A stretch of 64,000 bases of DNA from Homalodisca vitripennis (lineage: Eukaryota; Arthropoda; Insecta; Hemiptera; Cicadellidae). The notes under the pieces were generated by a model. The model was not told where the DNA came from. It made no database searches and saw only the letters and a list, made by a program, of their open reading frames with translations. How positions within the stretch are numbered: the stretch's first letter is position 1; each line of letters begins with the position of its first letter. This document shows, one piece after another, positions 52,192 to 64,000 of the stretch. The stretch lies in the NCBI RefSeq assembly GCF_021130785.1, contig NC_060211.1:122337001-122401000 (forward strand), read 5' to 3'. The position numbers and the translations under genes are program-made.

Positions 52192-54643
52192 GGGGAAAAA
52201 AACGCTTAGCGTGGTCTTATGTTATTTAAATGGCAATGCAGTACTTAACCTAGGTACCCTATTCGACAAACTATTAGGCCAATTACTTCAAATTTAGCAA
52301 TAGTATCCCTAATACTGTCAGTAAAATAACGCACTAACTTTTTTGGCAAAATAAAAGAATTAAGTAATAAACAAAGTTTTATATAAATAATTTTTATATT
52401 CGAGTATTTTTTATTTTATAAATTTGATTTGGATGATGAGAAATTAAAAACCCTATTGTGTTGTGTTGGTACAGTGTAGATGAGTGCTGAGTAAAAATTT
52501 CAAAACTTTATCTTATATAGTTTAGGAGATAATAGTACCTATGTGAAAAAAACAAGTTTTAAGAACACGCGATAAAAAAGTATGTTTAACAGGTAAAATT
52601 TACCTTTAAACTCCTCCTGGCACGTATTCTTTATCTTCTTTGTCTTCTTTGTTCTTTTTAGAATTCTCCTTCTCACTCTGTTCTTTTTAGTTTCATCTTC
52701 GGTCTCCTTGTCTGCCTTTAACATTCTTTCCCTCTCGATTAGCTTAAGTCCTTAAATTGTAAATTTACCTGGTTTTATTCCAGCTCTCTCCAACACATTG
52801 GCTTTAATAAGTGACCCCTCAATAAATGTTATCACTGCATCAGTCCTACAAATCCACTCTTGGGTAACCTTTGCCAAATACAGCCATTAAAGCTTTCGTT
52901 AGGGTTTTGGGTTTTCCCATGTAGGCAGCGCCTTATTAGTTCGTCCTTGGTTAAATCTTTGTACACTGGCTTTATGACTGTCATGATTGGTTCAGGTATA
53001 GAGTGCTTGTGCTTGAACACTTCATTTGTTTCTATAGATCTATTGAAACCGTACCAAGAGTCAGGACCAGATGAGTGCTAAGGCCTATCGTCAGTTGAAA
53101 GCTTATAATAATATATAGTCAAATGGCTCTCTTCATATTAGCAACACGAACTATTATTTTTAATAGCATAGCCATAGTATGCCTGCAGCTTATCAATTAC
53201 CTCTTCAAACAGGCGCCCCTTACCTCAAAATCCTTTTCCGTCATCCGACTTTACGCCTTTTTCCCCTCTTTCAACTTACGTAAACGAGTTTCAAGACGTT
53301 TCTGTACATGGCCTATTCACTCAAGCTTTTCAATATTAACATTAGGTCCATAAGGTTTGTTCTCTAAGACTGAAAAAACCTTTGGAGTCCCCATCACCTA
53401 AGTACTTTTTGATCTGACCCTAATTTTGCCTTCGGAACATTCACAGATCTCTTTCGCTCCAACCGCCTCCATGACACCACTTGATCCGCTATAGTTAGCT
53501 TTACAGGTTAATTTGTGCTGTTATTTGGTTTATTACGGTCACTTACATTGCTTTTGTTAACACACCGTACACAAAACTAGAAAGGCACTCAAAGTCGAGA
53601 ACTTTTCCAGTGTCAAACGATGTGACGGTTACATCACTGTTCATAGAAGTGTGGGCCTCTTTTTTTCCAACTTCCCACCAAACAAGCTGCTATATGAGTT
53701 ACCACCATTCTCAATCACTGCCTCTTCAGCAGCTTCCAATAAAGAAACATTGCATACTTCTTAAGCACCAGTCAATGGTTTTTTGTTATATTTCTGTATT
53801 ATAGCACTGGGTGGAGCAAGATTACATAATGCCTGAGAAAGTTCGCCCAGCCGCCTTACCGTAACCAATAGATTATTATTATTATTATTATTTCTGCCAG
53901 CTTTTGGATAAATTTTTTTTCATACAATTTGTTACTTCTGTTTTGTTACAAATGGAACATTTTATGTAAATTTTATGTTGCCAATTTTAACCATTTTTAT
54001 AGTTGTTATTTACTGTTATGGAAACACAATCAATGTTTTCACAAAACTTACATTTAGTTACTTTTTACAATGCTTGACAACAGTTGTAAGTTGAATACAT
54101 GATTTACATCAGCGCTACAATAAGTTACATCAGTAAGCTGAGACAGTTTTAAGGTGGATAGTTTTTTAGAGCTAGAAGATTGTTTTTTTTTTATTTTCTA
54201 GGCTAGACCTGAAGAATTAGGCCTAGGAATAGTAAGGTTAGCTTCAGGTTCCACAGTGTACCTGTTTCCTCTAAACTGATGTTTATTAAACTTTTTGATT
54301 CTGGGCATTGTGTATATCACCTAATAACAGCACTAAACTAACAAAATAACTCAACTGCTGATGTTTTTAATTCAAAACTGTGGAAACACAAAAATTTGAT
54401 GTGTTGTTGACTAATTTTATTAATGTTGTTCAACTGTCTGCTAATAAACAAAGAAAACAGCAAACAGCTGTTTCATAGAGGTAAAAAAAGAGTGCCTCTA
54501 TTTATAGGTGTACTGTAATAAATAGCTCACGTCCAGCAGACGCAAATCATGTATACATGCATATATTTACTATTAGAAGAACCAGAGATTTTTTTTCAAC
54601 AATAAAAGATTTTGATTTTGAAGGTGTAAGTGCTATTCTCCCC
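52192..54643 (-). mobile_element. DNA transposon with inverted ends flanked by TTAA
   Basis: The left end begins GGGGAAAAAAACGCTTA and the right end, read inwards on the minus strand, begins GGGGAGAATAGCACTTA. Thirteen of 17 positions agree without gaps. Both ends are bordered by TTAA (52188-52191 and 54644-54647), as expected for a 4-bp target duplication. The 2452-bp interval contains one full-length transposase pseudogene with short non-coding margins, so the element looks complete in structure though inactive. The end assignment was made by eye and has no second copy in the window. Confidence 0.65.
52606..54308 (-). pseudogene. Mutator-like transposase pseudogene, full length
   Basis: The start ATG (54306-54308) opens with MPRIKKFNKHQFRGNRY, typical of a family widespread in arthropods and annotated as Mutator-like transposase domain proteins. 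In order on the minus strand follow: cysteine pairs CKFC (near 54045) and CSIC (near 53955), suggesting a zinc ribbon; a GAAxRTF-like patch (near 53850); LLEAAEEAVIENGG (near 53715-53760); VGSWKKRG and SFDTGKVLDFECLS (near 53580-53690); CKANYSGSSGVMEAVGA (near 53460-53512); YLGDGDSKGFFSVLENK (near 53350-53405); KTQNPNESFNGCIWQR (near 52870-52930); and a Lys-rich C-terminus. Total length, about 567 codons, matches the family. A TAG replaces codon 37 and many frameshifts and stops follow. An (ATT)n run near 53872-53893 lies inside it. It is broken but complete from start to stop. Confidence 0.85.
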
Positions 54644-54687
54644 TTAAGTAATTAATATATTAGAATATAACGATTATATATATATAA

Positions 54688-54689
<2 letters not shown>

Positions 54690-54734
<45 letters not shown>
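54690..54734. repeat. (AT)n microsatellite
   Basis: Pure run touching the 3' side of a minus-strand SINE fragment, as at 18194-18250. Confidence 0.95.
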
Positions 54735-54738
<4 letters not shown>

Positions 54739-54781
54739 CAATAAACATTGAATCACAAAAAGTGGTTGCTCCGCCGGGAGT
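54735..54781 (-). mobile_element. tRNA-derived SINE fragment, second copy
   Basis: Shares AACATTGAATCACAAAAAGT and TTGCTCCGCCGGGA with 18287-18321 and, like that copy, its 3' side runs into (AT)n. The tRNA-like part stops within the T-arm, so only the tail and the end of the tRNA head remain. Confidence 0.75.
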
Positions 54782-56426
54782 ACTTTTATATATATAAAAT
54801 CCATTTGTTCCATTAAACCCCACGAAATTACTTTTTATAGTGGTAACACATTATTCCCAAAGTTTTTAATATATCGCATTTAAGCTGATGGGTCCATTTC
54901 AGAGTGGTAGGAATTATGTTCGCGCTCTTTAAATATGATACACGCATTTTCTATATTAAAAATTATGTATAATAGTAATGTTAAATTTGAGAGGTAATAT
55001 ATCAATTTCATTCTAAAGAATTAAATTCCTAAGACACGACGCCAATTATTTCTTTTACCATTCTATGTATGATTTTTAAAATTAATATACAGTATATACC
55101 TCTACGTTAAGATAATAACATATGAGATCTTGAAAAAGGCACACACTGTGCTATATTCGGTTTATCTCACTAATATATTCTCTTATATCATAAGGCATAA
55201 GAAAGTTACATTATGTTCTCGCAATCCTTTGAAGCAGAAGCTGCATACTATATTTCAAGACTCTGAGTTATTTATTTTCTAGACGTCCTGCAGATAAAAA
55301 GATATACACATAAATAGATGGAAAATAAATTCATCCATCTCCTAAAATAACCGAATACGCATTGAAACCGCCTTTAGTGCTAGGCTTCAATGATGAAAAA
55401 AAAATGCAGTAAAATAACATGCAAAAACACAAGTCTATAATTCAGTTTTTTCTTCATATAACTTGCTGAAAAGTTTTTCTTTTTCGTTGCTAATACAGCA
55501 TTTTGTTTTAAGTTTTGAAAGTTTATATTTCATCTAGTTTGTGGTATAATAGACAAGGCATATTTCCTAAAGAGGACAATCTTCTACAAGTATTATACTT
55601 TTTAGGTAGCAAGAAATCATTAGATATTACTACTTATATGGATATTACTACATTATTAGACGTTGTTTTATCTGTAACATGTGCAGGTTAGTTCAATAAC
55701 ACGAATCTACGTTATTATCGGTGAAAATCAAAAAGTCCCTCGGAAATTCCGTCACGAGGGCGATTTCAATAGTCAGATTTATATTAAATCTACCTAAAAT
55801 ACATCCATAAATCGTTTCATCGTCAATGGTCGTGAAATAAGAACGGTTGCGAAGATGTATAGGCGATGACAGTTGTGACATTTATCTGACAGGCGAATAT
55901 TGAAATGCAATATGCAGGATTTCAATTTGACATGTTTCTGTAAAGAAAAGATAAAGTTTACAAGCGATTAAATAAAAAAAAATAATAATAATAATCTGAA
56001 CAGTTGTGATATTTACAACATAATTCCAAATGTGTATAGTTCATTTTGTTATCTGTACATTCTGCAGACAAATATACAGACAGATACGATGATACTGCAA
56101 AGAATTCTTACACCCCCCCCCGTGAGACAAAATATAAACTGAGTTAGTCTATTGATAAATAGGCATCCTTTACGCTCAGCCTAATTCCGTCGTTGGACAT
56201 TAGGCGTCATATAACTCATTCTTTTTTATGTAGAATTCAAGTTTAATGGACTATTCAAAGTGTATGGATAAAATGTTTTTCGAGATATTGTGCCGCATCA
56301 TACGTTCATATTTGTGTTAGGTTTTATAGCAGTGTTATAAGTAAAAGTGTCGGTGAGCTAGCAAGGGTACTACAAAATAGGAGTGCGCTGAAGTCTTTTA
56401 ACAAAGATTCCAGTCTATTACATGTT
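54782..56426. other. AT-rich non-coding stretch
   Basis: Nothing recognised apart from a C-run (CCCCCCCC near 56113) and a short (AAT)n near 55980. Confidence 0.5.
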
Positions 56427-56640
56427 GTACTAGCTTTTACCCGCGGCTTTACATATGATTTTGAAAACCGAAGATCAACTACTTATTAAAATCACTTATT
56501 GTACAGTCTGTTGGAACCTTTTAATTAAGGTTTTCAAAAAAGTAGGCATATAACAGGTGCATACTAGTTTGGAGTTCATTTTTAAGAGAGTATAACCTAA
56601 AAGTTTAAATTGGTAAAGAGTTATTTAGGCAACTCCTAAT
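56427..56640 (+). mobile_element. RTE/SINE-like retroposon, 5' part
   Basis: GTACTAGCTTTTACCCGCGG followed by CTTTAC matches the common arthropod start of this retroposon group better than either other copy. The matching 3' end was not found downstream, so the element is 3'-truncated or too diverged to follow; the end given is approximate. Confidence 0.55.
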
Positions 56641-57229
56641 TTTGAATTTTGGTTAAACATATCCAACCGTAAGGAGTTTACAAAAAGTCTTCGATTCAGG
56701 AGCTTCAACCTCTTTATTCATTTAAAGCAACAACGAAAGTTGATTATGTTTCGAAAAATGCGTTTAGAATTGTGGCCGTAATACTGGTGATTCGTTAATA
56801 CTGAAAATTTATATCGGTACACTGGAATTGATTTCTAACGCCAATGGTTTTTCCATAAAAAAATTCTAGAAGTAAACAAAATATTAAGATATAAATACAA
56901 AAGATTTATAGGACATTATTTTCATATAAGACATTAAACAGATATACGTCAATGTGTTTTACGCCAGAATAGATGCGTTACTGAATAGATTAATGCCTGT
57001 ACCTCCGTAACTCAATCGCTTACTTTACTATTTGAAGCGTCTTATTTTGGAGTATCCCAACGGACCTGGGTGCAGGTGATGTCAACTCTACAAACTGAAC
57101 CGAGGAACTCTTGGCAAACTCCCATAAATACTTATACATACAGCCTCATGTCACGCTAACATTTAGCAATCTCTAAAAGTGAGGCATACATCAGATTATA
57201 TATTGATTTCCAATACTGCACTCTGTAGA

Positions 57230-57232
<3 letters not shown>
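56641..57232. other. Non-coding stretch
   Basis: A GC-richer patch at 56990-57130 is unassigned; otherwise nothing is recognised. Confidence 0.45.

Positions 57233-57306
<74 letters not shown>
57233..57306. repeat. (AT)n microsatellite
   Basis: About 37 AT units. The frame through it encodes Tyr-Ile repeats only. Confidence 0.95.
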
Positions 57307-57308
<2 letters not shown>

Positions 57309-58655
57309 TTATATTAAAGACAATATTTCTATACGTTAAAGAATATTATTTACTATCAGTTAAATATTAAAATAGTTTTTATGTATTGGCATTGGACAAG
57401 AACTTTTACCATTCAATTCAATTCTTAATAATTTGTATGGCATGATCATTGTCATACTGATACTGAAAATTAAAGCATAGTAGAAAGATGTTCTTTATAT
57501 TCCATAAATGTGGTGTTCCATCATCCATGGAAAATATTTACATCAATTAAATGGTTAATTAGGCCAGAATACTGACAGTGTTTAACAATGTTTCCAAAGT
57601 AAGACTTTGATTTTATTTTAATGACTTGAAATTTTAATTAACTTATCGGGCCTCTTTGTGTTAGAGATGTCACTGATTCGCCTGCTCTTTGTTTAGCTGT
57701 GATATCAATTTCATGAAACGAGGAAGTAATATTCTTTATATTTACAGAGGCATGTCTAACATACTAAAATTTATTACTTTCTGTGAAATACAAAAAATAC
57801 GTATTTCTTGAAGTATGCTATGGGTTTAATGACAATATCGGTATATACTATGAGTCTTTTGTTTTAATAAAGTTTTACTTAGAAATACAGTAAAGTTTTT
57901 ATCATTGGTAAAATTTAGATCATAGTATACTTTAAAATTAGCGCTGTATAATTAATTATATGGGATACGTGCTGCATTAGCATTAGTGCGGATTCTTTAT
58001 AATACCTTACCAGTTGAAACATAAAATACTATGTTCAAGGTAACATGATGCAAAGAAAATAATAATTCCTTCAATAGTTTATTAATATTATCCAAGTAGG
58101 TATCGTAAGTTTCATGTAAGATATATATAATAAGATATGAAATTTTTTATGAATAAATTAGACCTCGTGATAACAGCTATGGCTTTTCCTAAAATTAACA
58201 TGACACATTATCAATACTAGTAAATGATTTAACACTAATTGATTTTGAGAAATAAAAAAATAATTTTAATGACTTTATTAAATTTACACCTCAGGTGGTT
58301 GGATTTAATGATTTAGAATACACATAGACTTTTTATCAATATATTCCGTAAAACAAAGTGGACAGCTTCGTTACTGCTGTAAAAACAAAATTAATGATGT
58401 AATATATTCAGTTACGGAACATATATACATTTTTAAAATGATAGTTATAGTTTAGTTGTATAGTATTATTGAATATGTAGTATTTGAAACTTAACTTACA
58501 AAAAAGTTAACATCTCTTTGGCTGTTTATAGAATATTATTGCAGAACACCAGTTTTATTGGATTGACCTCACAGTTTCCTGGTACAGAACGTACTTATAA
58601 ATACAAACGTGGAGAATGCTATGTAGATGTTTTATATTAACATAATATGGAGATA
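57307..58655. other. AT-rich non-coding stretch
   Basis: Nothing recognised. Confidence 0.5.
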
Positions 58656-58800
58656 CGACTTTTGACGCCTTAAGTCGTGCCATCTATCACTGGGTTGTGC
58701 GGGCCATTAACTAAGAGTGGTGGGAGCCACAGTGCCGTTAGTGGTGAGGGTTAGTTGCCTGAGGGCTGCCTCGTGTATCACCATTTTGCAGTATATATTG
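58656..58800. other. GC-richer patch, unidentified
   Basis: A short block with AGTGGTGGGAGCCACAGTGC and GAGGGTTAGTTGCCTGAGGG stands out from its AT-rich surroundings. No open frame, tRNA shape or known repeat was found. Confidence 0.3.
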
Positions 58801-60943
58801 TTCAATCCAGAATATTTCGTACCTTGTTCGGCAATACCTTTTGCAATAAGTTTATAGAATGAATTAACAAGAGTCGTGAAACCTTAACCTATACGATTGC
58901 GATATCTTACAAACCCATAGAAATGTTTACCATTATTTTATTGTTTATAAGTAGTAATATAGAAAACGTAAGTAATTGTAGGTGCAAATTTCATTTTTAT
59001 GTAATGTAACTTTACGTCTTGAAAGAAATAAAGTTATACTTTTAAAATTCACTTTTACATATTTTATCGTTATGACTTTTTACAAGAAAAAAGCCGTTTC
59101 AAACCAGTTTAGTGGTAAATCTTATACAGGGGTTCCAAAGCGAAACTAATTGCTAGACATATTCTGATTATTGAGATTTAAATAAAAATTTGTATACTTT
59201 TTCTATGAATCTAGAAGTAAAAAGATTATTTGTCAAATGATTTATAAATCAGAGGATGAAAGTTTAACGCCAGAGACTTTTCACAAAAGACTACACTCAC
59301 GTTGTACAGAGTCATGAATTTACATCTATATTCGTATATATTTTAGAAAATGATATAAAAAAGCAAATTATTACAATAAATCCCGGTTTAAAAATAACTT
59401 AACGAGTATTTAAAGGCTCTTACGAATTAAAAACTATCAAGAGAGATTTTGTGTCATATTAATCTTGGTCTCAAATGATATAGCTGAAACCTTATAAAAC
59501 AAACAGTTTCTGAGGGTTAAGATGTTATAGTAACTGAGACACCCAAAATAACAATATAACCAAGAGACCAATACGTTAAAAACTACTACGATTCCCTGGA
59601 TTAGATATAAGGTGCAAGAAATTTTATTGGGAGTGGAGTCGCCCAGATAGACCTCCACACTGCAACCTTCAGATGCCGAAAGGTTTAATTAACACGAAAT
59701 TTCCAGTTAAACCAAGATTGCAAGTTGCATAACAATTTCAGGAATGCGCTTTATCCCTTGTAAGGACATATCGCAACGTCTACGAACACTGAGAACTTCC
59801 GCACATCAATAAGTGGTATTTGCTAAAGATATTTCTGACATGAAACTGCGAGTGAATCGAAAGTCTTCACTAATTCTTCTAAATGAAAATCCATCATATT
59901 TCTTCACAATGTAGAAACTAAAGGTTTGTAAATATCAATATTACCAAATTGCAATAAAAAAGTATTTTTTAAAGGAGGGAACATTTAATATCTAGAAGCT
60001 TTAATAGTGTAATGGGAAACAAATGCTCCAGTTTTAAAAGATATTTGTAAAAATATAAATAACTTATCTAAATAATTTAGCCTATATTGCAAGAAAGTCC
60101 AAAAAAACATTTCGTGTACATATTTGCTCTTTTTAATTTATTTTATATTCTTGAAAAAAAAAACGCAATTTCCTGGGAAAATATATAAGAAACACTCAGT
60201 TCCAAACTTAAATTGAAATTCTTTCTTGTTTTATGAAGTAACTTAATAGATGATAAACCATTATCGCGGGTTTAAATCCTATAGAATTAGTTATCAAACT
60301 AAAATGTCAACTAATCTATCATGAAACTAATATAACAATCATGGCATATATTCAATACAATACAAAAAATCAAGATCGTGTTATATTATTCCATTAGTAA
60401 CAAGCATTTTAAATTAAAATTGTCCTTGTTCTTATAAAGATAATTCTCAAAGTCTCTAAGTATAGAAAATCAATCCTATATTACCAGTAATGCTGTCCTT
60501 TCTAGTAAAGAGAATGGGGCTTATGTACGTTGCTTTACAAATACGAAGCTGAGTGTTGCAAAAACATAGCATAGATTACACAGAAACAACTTCAAACATT
60601 GATTACTTGTGTTATTAAATATTGTGAGAAATATTATGATATATTTTAATATTTTTAATAAATGTGTATCCTACTAGATACTTGGGCAATTATGTTACAG
60701 GTTTGTTTCAATTAAGTATTACGTAAATAAAGAATCCACTAAACATTTATTAATCTTACACATAAGTACAAATACAATATCTAATTAAATCTAGGATGGC
60801 TTTAAATATACTACTTGTATATAAAATTCACTAACTGTTACTAATTTATTCTGTCACAATCTACTTTAACTAAATCGAGTAACTCATAACACACGAGACT
60901 TTTTAACACTGACACATTCAATATTTATTAACATAAATCCATC
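58801..60943. other. AT-rich non-coding stretch
   Basis: Nothing recognised. Confidence 0.5.
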
Positions 60944-61204
60944 TGTTACGATCACGAGTATGATTATTAATTCTGTCACTTCAGAAGTTCACATTTAGCG
61001 CTCAACTCACCCGCTGCAGCTCTTTATAAGGTTATTAGTGCTTCCAGGAGATTCAAGTGGAGAAGTTTAGAACTCACCAGACGAGTGGAGAAGGGTCAGA
61101 GTGGCCACCCACTGTTCAGATAATGAGAAGCGGAACGGCCTAATTAAAGAAACTGACCCGACCGATTAACCGCTCTCTTTCCAACGGCATTATTTTACTT
61201 ATTA
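60944..61204 (-). mobile_element. Possible 3' LTR of Ty3/gypsy remnant
   Basis: Downstream (minus strand) of the gypsy coding remnants the sequence has a purine-rich GGAAAGAGAGCGG near 61170, a TATAAAGA box (61021-61028) and a CGTAACA end at 60944-60950. This order (purine tract, TATA, CA end) is what a 3' LTR would show. No second LTR is in the window, so the limits and identity are not proven. Confidence 0.35.
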
Positions 61205-61426
61205 TCACTTTGTATGGATTGTTGGCTCATTTATCTGGAACATTCTCCCAAATTGTCGTGAAACTACCCTGTCCTTAAACGGTCTCTGGAGCTCCTGTTC
61301 TTCAATTCCACCAAACTTCTTCCTGAAGACCGTGTCTATCCTTCGAAAAGCTTCTACATCCACTGATACGCAGTGGGTTAATGCAAACTTGTCAGGAGAA
61401 CAAGCAAATTTTTCACCGTGGTCAGT
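61205..61426 (-). pseudogene. Macrodomain-like (OARD1/TARG1-type) fragment
   Basis: An open minus-strand frame of about 74 codons reads FACSPDKFALTHCVSVD and then IDTVFRKKFGGIEE. This matches the N-terminal part of macrodomains of the OARD1/TARG1 group, where the pattern is L-F-x-C, AHC-S-D, MGxGIA, F-KKFG. Macrodomains bind ADP-ribose, and OARD1-type enzymes remove it from proteins. Here the MGxGIA glycine loop is altered to AFRRID, so binding is probably lost. The frame stops at 61205-61207, before the catalytic C-terminal half. It lies 30 bp past the integrase remnant on the same strand, suggesting it belonged to the same element. Confidence 0.55.
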
Positions 61427-61457
61427 TTACTTCCATTAGCTGAGCCAAGGTTAGCCA

Positions 61458-61770
61458 TTAATGCGTTAAAATCGATTCCAATTGACAGTAGAACTCGAAC
61501 TTCCCTGCTTTCTTCTTTTCCGTTGTCCCCATGATAAGGAGAGAGGAGTTAATGTGTACAAATCGAGTCTTCCCTTTTGGTGTGTTCTTAATCCTATAGA
61601 TGACGTCATTTATGCTTGTCACCACTAAAAACGGCCCCTCACAAGATGGTTTAGGATAAAACCCTAAGCGCCAACGAGAGTCATATAACCAACAAGGTGT
61701 CCTTGCTGATAGCCTCCTTTAACAGGTCGAACATCCTTCTTATCCACTTCACTCGCTCAAAAAGTATTAT
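61458..61770 (-). pseudogene. Ty3/gypsy integrase C-terminal remnant
   Basis: A 78-codon minus-strand frame (61458-61691) begins WLYDSRWRLGFYPKPSCEGP, continues with LVVTSINDVIYRIKNTPKGK and FVHINSSL, and ends at a TAA. This is the GPY/F-type C-terminal module of Ty3/gypsy integrases, which binds DNA after the catalytic core. Just upstream GYQQGHLV and MFDLLKEA lie in other frames, so at least two frameshifts separate the pieces. The polyprotein is cut off near 61770, where AT-rich DNA begins; protease, reverse transcriptase and the integrase core are missing. Confidence 0.8.
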
Positions 61771-62951
61771 TTTACTATAGACACAAACTGTATTAATCTT
61801 TACTAAACCAATACATTTACTGTTTTCAAACCCATTAAGGAGCCTAATTTTTCACAAGGGAGTCTACAGTCTATAAAATGTCTTCGAGTTTCCCTGTCTG
61901 AGACCTGCAGTTCTGTTTTAGTTTTAATTGTTGAACGTAATTATTATTTTGCACAAATAAATTATCCTAATATCGTTACATAAATAATTTGTCTTTAAAT
62001 TTTATAAAATGTATCAAGTTTGTATGACGTGCACATAAAATATAATTCTGCACAAAAAACTTATGAACAGAACTCTGTTTTATTGGTTTACGTGACGTTA
62101 GCTCTCAATAAAATTAATGAAACTACCCTTCGAATTAGAAATAAGATAGAATAGTGCTTCAACTATATAAGCGATGGTAAGCGATCTAAAGGAGAATGTC
62201 CGATGCGTCTTCTCAGGACAGCTAAGTGGCTCAGCTTGCTGTATCGTATGCAAATACGAAATACGATACAGACTTTAAAAAAACTTGGTTTTAAACTAAA
62301 TGCAACTTCACTAAGATAAATTGAATAAAATTTTATGTTATACACAAAGCGTGTAGTAAAAAAAACCATTCATAATTTATATTGGTACACTTTCTAATAT
62401 TTACCTTAACATTTTGTGTACGATTGTAGTATCTTTGTGATCGAAATGTATATAATTCTGAATAAAAACTCATTTAAAGTGTAAAAGTATTTTTTATTTT
62501 AGTTATTAACAATAACTTTCGAATTTTACCGTTGAGCAATGTTAGTTTTGACATGAATAATATAAATATTAATAATGTCTAGAACTACTGAAATAAATGT
62601 TACAAAGCAACATAAATAACCTTATACGACTCCTCTCCTAGACAAGATGACATCCAGCATAACATGGGAGTTGATGTTTGAAGAATTTTAATTCGTATAA
62701 AAGTGAAACATACGGATTTTATATTCCCAGAACAACAAGCCCTTATTTACCGATAAGGGGTTTCAGTTATTGCCATTTTATACTTTGCTATCAAAAATCT
62801 CAAAACCTGTCATAGGTTTAATAGTCTCAGCATAGGTAATATTTATTGCACTAGGAAAACTAATACGTTTGTCAAAAGTATAGCTAACGCAATAACAAGG
62901 CAAATGCTGTAAATCTATAATTTTTTATTATTTTTACTGATACAATTTTTA

Positions 62952-62954
<3 letters not shown>
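61771..62954. other. AT-rich non-coding stretch
   Basis: Nothing recognised. Confidence 0.5.
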
Positions 62955-63018
<64 letters not shown>

Positions 63019-63020
63019 AT
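62955..63020. repeat. (AT)n microsatellite
   Basis: AT run ending in a GTATGTATATAT section. Frames across it are low-complexity. Confidence 0.95.
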
Positions 63021-64000
63021 ATTGCAGTAATGCTCTTTGTTTTATGGATTTCGAAAAGAAAGAAGTTATGTTAGACAACCTACGAGCTAGAAGGAACGGT
63101 GAAAGAGTAATAGGTATGCGGGTTGAGAGCAGTGATCACGATAAGTTCGTGACTCAGAGATGATAGCTCACTGTTTATAGGCTTTGAATGTAATTTGTGA
63201 TGTTGATTTTATCCCTGTACGCTCCTTTTTTCTGATTCCGGAATCACCAATTTTATTGCAAGTACACCACATATTAGTTGAACATTGCGAATAATAATGT
63301 ATCGTATACGTGATGAATCGCTTTACTTAATTCGTATTTTATCATTGTTATGCCTTTGTATAAAGCAAAATTAACTCGATGGTAAAGTCTATGCACGCAC
63401 GTTTTATTATATGAATAAGCAATTAAACATAACAGCCACTAAAATACCTATATTTTAACTCACTTAGTCACTTTATCATTAATGATATTAAACTCACCTA
63501 AATCTTCTATTACTTAACTAATGGATCATACGGATACAATTACGTTTAAATAACAGAATTATACTCTGAATGCTAACAAAGTTGACTCCTCACTACCCGC
63601 ATAGGAATGATCCTGTAAGTAATTTAGTCTCTTGTACTATTTGCTCTGATCTTGGAGCAAAAACAGTCTGCCTGTCCTCCTGACTAGGGATAGGTTGAAA
63701 ATAAAACTTCAACTATTTTAGAACCGTGATTGGAATTCGTAATATTAGGGTCTTGAATTATATATGCATTGCATTGAAAACTATATAAGTGGAATATTTT
63801 ATTATATTCTTTACTGTACACTTTAATAATTAGTAAAATGTATGTAAGATGCAAGTTTTGAACGATTGTCCTTAAAAATCTTCATATTATGAATTTTTTT
63901 TAGCAATAAAAATTTTCTAAATAACGATCTGAGTTATGGCTCACTCACTTATATAAAACCAGTTACTGACCCTTACGCTTACCATTTATTTCGCTATGTA
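63021..64000. other. AT-rich non-coding stretch
   Basis: No coding or repeat signal identified to the window end. Confidence 0.5.

Noticed and set aside
52860..53804. Plus-strand open frames at 52860, 53123 and 53610
   Set aside because: They are shadows on the opposite strand of the Mutator-like transposase pseudogene.

Overview
The window is strongly AT-rich eukaryotic nuclear DNA with no dense coding content. It has long non-coding stretches, many long (AT)n microsatellites, one 170-bp (TG)n tract, and decayed transposable elements from several classes. Element types (jockey-like LINE, Ty3/gypsy, PIF1-type helicase remnant, tRNA-derived SINE heads, a cut-and-paste transposase pseudogene) point to an arthropod, most likely an insect. 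The look of the LINE and SINE families suggests Hemiptera, which is an inference. No host protein-coding gene, rRNA or intact tRNA gene could be supported. The window is probably intergenic or lies inside a large intron.

Layout. 1-8350: AT-rich, with a few perfect palindromes, a (CAGA)n tract and a GC-richer patch at 7265-7480. 8352-10402: a 5'-truncated, frameshifted jockey-like LINE on the minus strand, ending at an (AT)n tract whose flanks are inverted repeats. 11.4-18.7 kb: a dispersed GC-rich repeat (two copies), (TG)85, a 13.4-14.0 kb repeat cluster, a 211-bp-arm inverted repeat (15125-15618) beside a PIF1-like helicase C-terminal remnant, and a tRNA-derived SINE piece between two (AT)n tracts. 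19-38 kb: mostly featureless, with a diverged direct duplication (22.5 and 23.3 kb), a second tRNA-like SINE head (27.1 kb) and GC-richer patches that may be exons or promoters (30.8, 34.6, 37.3 kb). 38.2-39 kb: a near-perfect 79-bp-stem hairpin and a possible Penelope-like remnant. 40.1-41.2 and 48.4-49.1 kb: two copies of one RTE/SINE-like repeat, with a third 5' end at 56.4 kb. 49.9-50.1 kb: a LINE 3' end with a stem-loop and pentanucleotide tail. 51.1 kb: a long polypyrimidine tract. 52192-54643: a whole DNA transposon, with inverted ends flanked by TTAA, carrying a full-length but broken Mutator-like (Pfam Mutator-like transposase type) gene. 60.9-61.8 kb: a Ty3/gypsy 3' remnant in which an integrase C-terminus is followed by a macrodomain-like (OARD1/TARG1-type) fragment and a possible LTR.

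There is no working gene set or pathway here; the sequence records transposon insertion and decay. The most interesting points are the macrodomain-like segment behind the gypsy integrase, the TTAA-flanked ends of the Mutator-like element, the two long hairpins, and the repeated placing of (AT)n tracts at retroelement ends.
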